DNA from: Owenia fusiformis
Taxonomy: Eukaryota; Annelida; Polychaeta; Sabellida; Oweniidae
DNA: 64,000 bases
Assembly: GCA_903813345.2 (NCBI GenBank)
Contig: CAIIXF020000008.1
Coordinates: forward strand, 8,266,366-8,330,365
Direction of reading: 5' to 3'
The notes beneath the pieces were generated by a model, which saw only the letters and a list, made by a program, of their open reading frames with translations, searched no databases and was not told the origin of the DNA. A program made the position numbers and the translations under genes. Within the stretch, counting starts at the first letter, position 1, and each line of letters begins with the position of its first letter. This document shows, one piece after another, positions 36,134-64,000 of this stretch.

Positions 36134-36874
36134 TCACAGTCAATTATTCAATCTAGAAAACACTAAAAGATTTCAAGCTTGTAACTGAGCTGGGTTAAAG
36201 GCTATATAAGCTCAAATCCGAGCAAACTTGAGAGTTTTTATTATATTGAATAAAACATATAAAGTTTAGGGTCTTACCAATATATTCGATAACAAAACAG
36301 CCGACCTGAAAACAATAAATAAGGTAGAATAATGACATCTTACCTTACCTTTTATACTTTTTATTTGTAAGCAAAATCGAGCAAAATGGTAACGTTGTAT
36401 CCCTAATTTCACTGCTATTTAAGGTGTAAAATTGTCTAAAAACCAAGTTTTATACGGGATTTGGCACTTCCATAATTTTCTGTTAGTGTGTCAATGTTTA
36501 TTTTAAACCTGTATGACCAGTTTGGAATGGCATGAAGAATATAACATATAGAAATAATGTCCTAGGCTTTGAGGAAAATGTATTTTTGTATAATAGCAAA
36601 GTGTAATCTATGACGTAATTTAAAGAAAAATGTCACATTAGTGAGTTTGTGAGACAATGTTTTTAACCATTGCTAACTTTTTTGAATTTTTATCTAATTT
36701 TTCAAAATTTCCACCTGTCATTCACAGTATTTATGACCTGTGCCCCGAAGAGTTTAGTAAAATTATACAAAATTTTGAAAATCTAATGACTGATAAAATA
36801 CCATACAACTTTTTTTCTTTACAGAGGTAAAATGTGACCAAAAGAAAAATGAACAAAGAATCTATATACGGGCC

Positions 36875-37700
36875 TGTTTCCATCGAGTTTAACCACTTCA
36901 TGGTTGACGCAGTGCTTTGATATTTTTGATTATACTATATCAGACTTATATGACATGGAAACTCTGGAGATCATTTATTCAGACAAACAGAATGACAGCT
37001 TTATAGTAAGATGCATATGTGTGATATGTAACGTGACTAGCATATCTAAAAAATATTTTGGGTCATAAATTACATAAAGATAATGCATCTGATAATACAT
37101 TCGATATTTAGAATAACATTTGCAAAATGCATAGTAAAATCCTTCTTATCGCAGTCACTTGTTTGTACTAACTTATTTTTATTTTAGAAAAGGAGAGGGT
37201 AATTTTACTAAAATTCTAATCTGTATGTTATTATTGAAAATACCTCCATCCTATGGAATTTTGTCTGATTCATTATTCCTATGTTTCGGAGATTTAAGAG
37301 TAGATTAACAAATGTATTTGCAAATTTAACATACATGTTTTTGCTTACTACTGGAGTACTTTTGTTCGTTAAATCAATTAGTTTTGGCATTCTTACTTTT
37401 CAGTTTTCAAATTTATTCTACATCCAAGTAATATGTCTCCCTAAATGTGCACGTTTGTTGATCGTAAATATTGTCACATGTGTCAATGGTCAGTATCAAG
37501 CGAAGGTAACGGCCGTCACCTTCGCATCAAGGATGGCTGAGGGGAAGTGTAGATTTTGATATTTTTAGTTTTCATCGAATTAGACTACTTTATAGTTGAC
37601 ATATTGCTTTGATATTTGAACTCAGTCTGACATATATGACATCGAAACTCTAGAGTATGATCATTTGTTCATATATCATGTGTGGGCGTCACAGTTCAAC
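36875..37700. repeat. Direct repeat pair, about 110 bp, 690 bp apart
   Basis: 36880-37000 and 37570-37690 share TTGATATTT and ATATGACATSGAAACTCT blocks in the same order. The region between and around (36310-38440) shows no convincing gene; it separates the two kringle genes. Confidence 0.45.
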
Positions 37701-38452
37701 GATATCTTCCACCGCTTAAGGTAAGGAAACTGGGATTTGGGTTTTACAGATGATAACTGATATGCCGTGATGCGGTAACGTTATGCGAGTTTATAATGGA
37801 GACCTCAGATGTCAACGTACCGCTTAATGAAAACTATCATGACCGTTACCGTGTCCTACATTTACAGTTACCTTCCCTTATGGGACATACGATTTTTAAA
37901 TTAACATCATGCCTGCCTAAGGGTATAAAACAACAATTTTCTTTCTCCTGTATAACTCATAAGGAAATTATGTTCATCTTTCTAGTATTACAGATATTGC
38001 ATAGACGGACATCTATTGATAAAGATACTAATCATTAATCATCTATGAAATCATACGTAATTGAACAATTTAAAGTTAAAAACAGTACAGTGAATCACAA
38101 AAAACTGGATTTGAAACGAGTTAAGTTATTAAAAGTGCGTTTCGGGAAAATTGCTGCAACATTTTTTGCTGTCATTAATAAGACAGAAATCCAATTGCAT
38201 TCTAAACAGTAAAATCTTTATTCAGTCACATTTAACATTGATACAATATTGTTAAGCTTTGTTCCCTTGTATCTAAGAGGCGTTGATACAACTCGTTCTT
38301 ATGCCAAAGAAAACGCCTGCAAATAAATATTGTTTTTTGACTCATTATACCTTGTTTAAAGACTTATTTATGGAAGAAAATTTCAAGGAAATTGAGGATA
38401 TATACATGCGCTCGCAGCAAATGTTACAAATATTAATTTTATTCGTGGTTTA

Positions 38453-64000
<25,548 letters not shown>

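Overview
The window is animal nuclear DNA. Genes are split by many GT-AG introns, coding density is low, and transposon debris is dense. The gene set (SAMD15-like, PLAT/LOXHD1-like, ADAMTS and kringle proteins) and the repeats (jockey/CR1-type LINE, mariner, pogo and hAT-type MITEs, tandem-array elements resembling bivalve 'pearl' elements) suggest an invertebrate, most likely a lophotrochozoan such as a mollusc, brachiopod or annelid. I cannot name the species.

Layout. (1) 1-1000: a plus-strand SAM-domain exon, SAMD15-like. (2) 2259-10.8k: a minus-strand gene whose ten coding exons join without a frame break into about 898 residues with three PLAT domains; the third is split by a roughly 275-residue Lys/Ser/Asp/Glu-rich insert. 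(3) 11-20 kb: gene-poor. It holds two long foldback elements and a 6.6-kb inverted duplication (13329-19947) that contains a decayed LINE and a tandem-array element. (4) 21.2-34.5 kb: a minus-strand gene with four kringle domains, each split over two exons; its 5' and 3' ends are not securely located. (5) 38.45 kb to beyond 64 kb: a second minus-strand gene. Fifteen exons join in frame into 651 codons: the end of an ADAMTS protease domain, disintegrin/Cys-rich region, one TSP1 repeat, a linker, four kringles and a short Cys-rich tail. (6) 52786-60784: a young LTR retrotransposon in an intron of that gene, with two 2216-bp LTRs that look identical, a tRNA-Leu-type primer site, and one gag-protease ORF without reverse transcriptase or integrase.

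The two kringle genes lie head to tail on one strand. Every kringle is a phase 1-1 cassette with an internal phase-2 intron, so cassettes can be duplicated or skipped without a frameshift. I infer that tandem duplication built the locus and that the upstream member is an ADAMTS-kringle chimera, the most unusual gene here.

The repeats form a second theme. Several families share one plan: inverted or hairpin termini around a tandem array of 136-190-bp units. Units of three families contain short words resembling transcription-factor sites (AGGTCA half-sites; GCCATCTTG; GTTGCYATGGYAAC). No alignment or database search was possible; homology calls rest on motifs read by eye.
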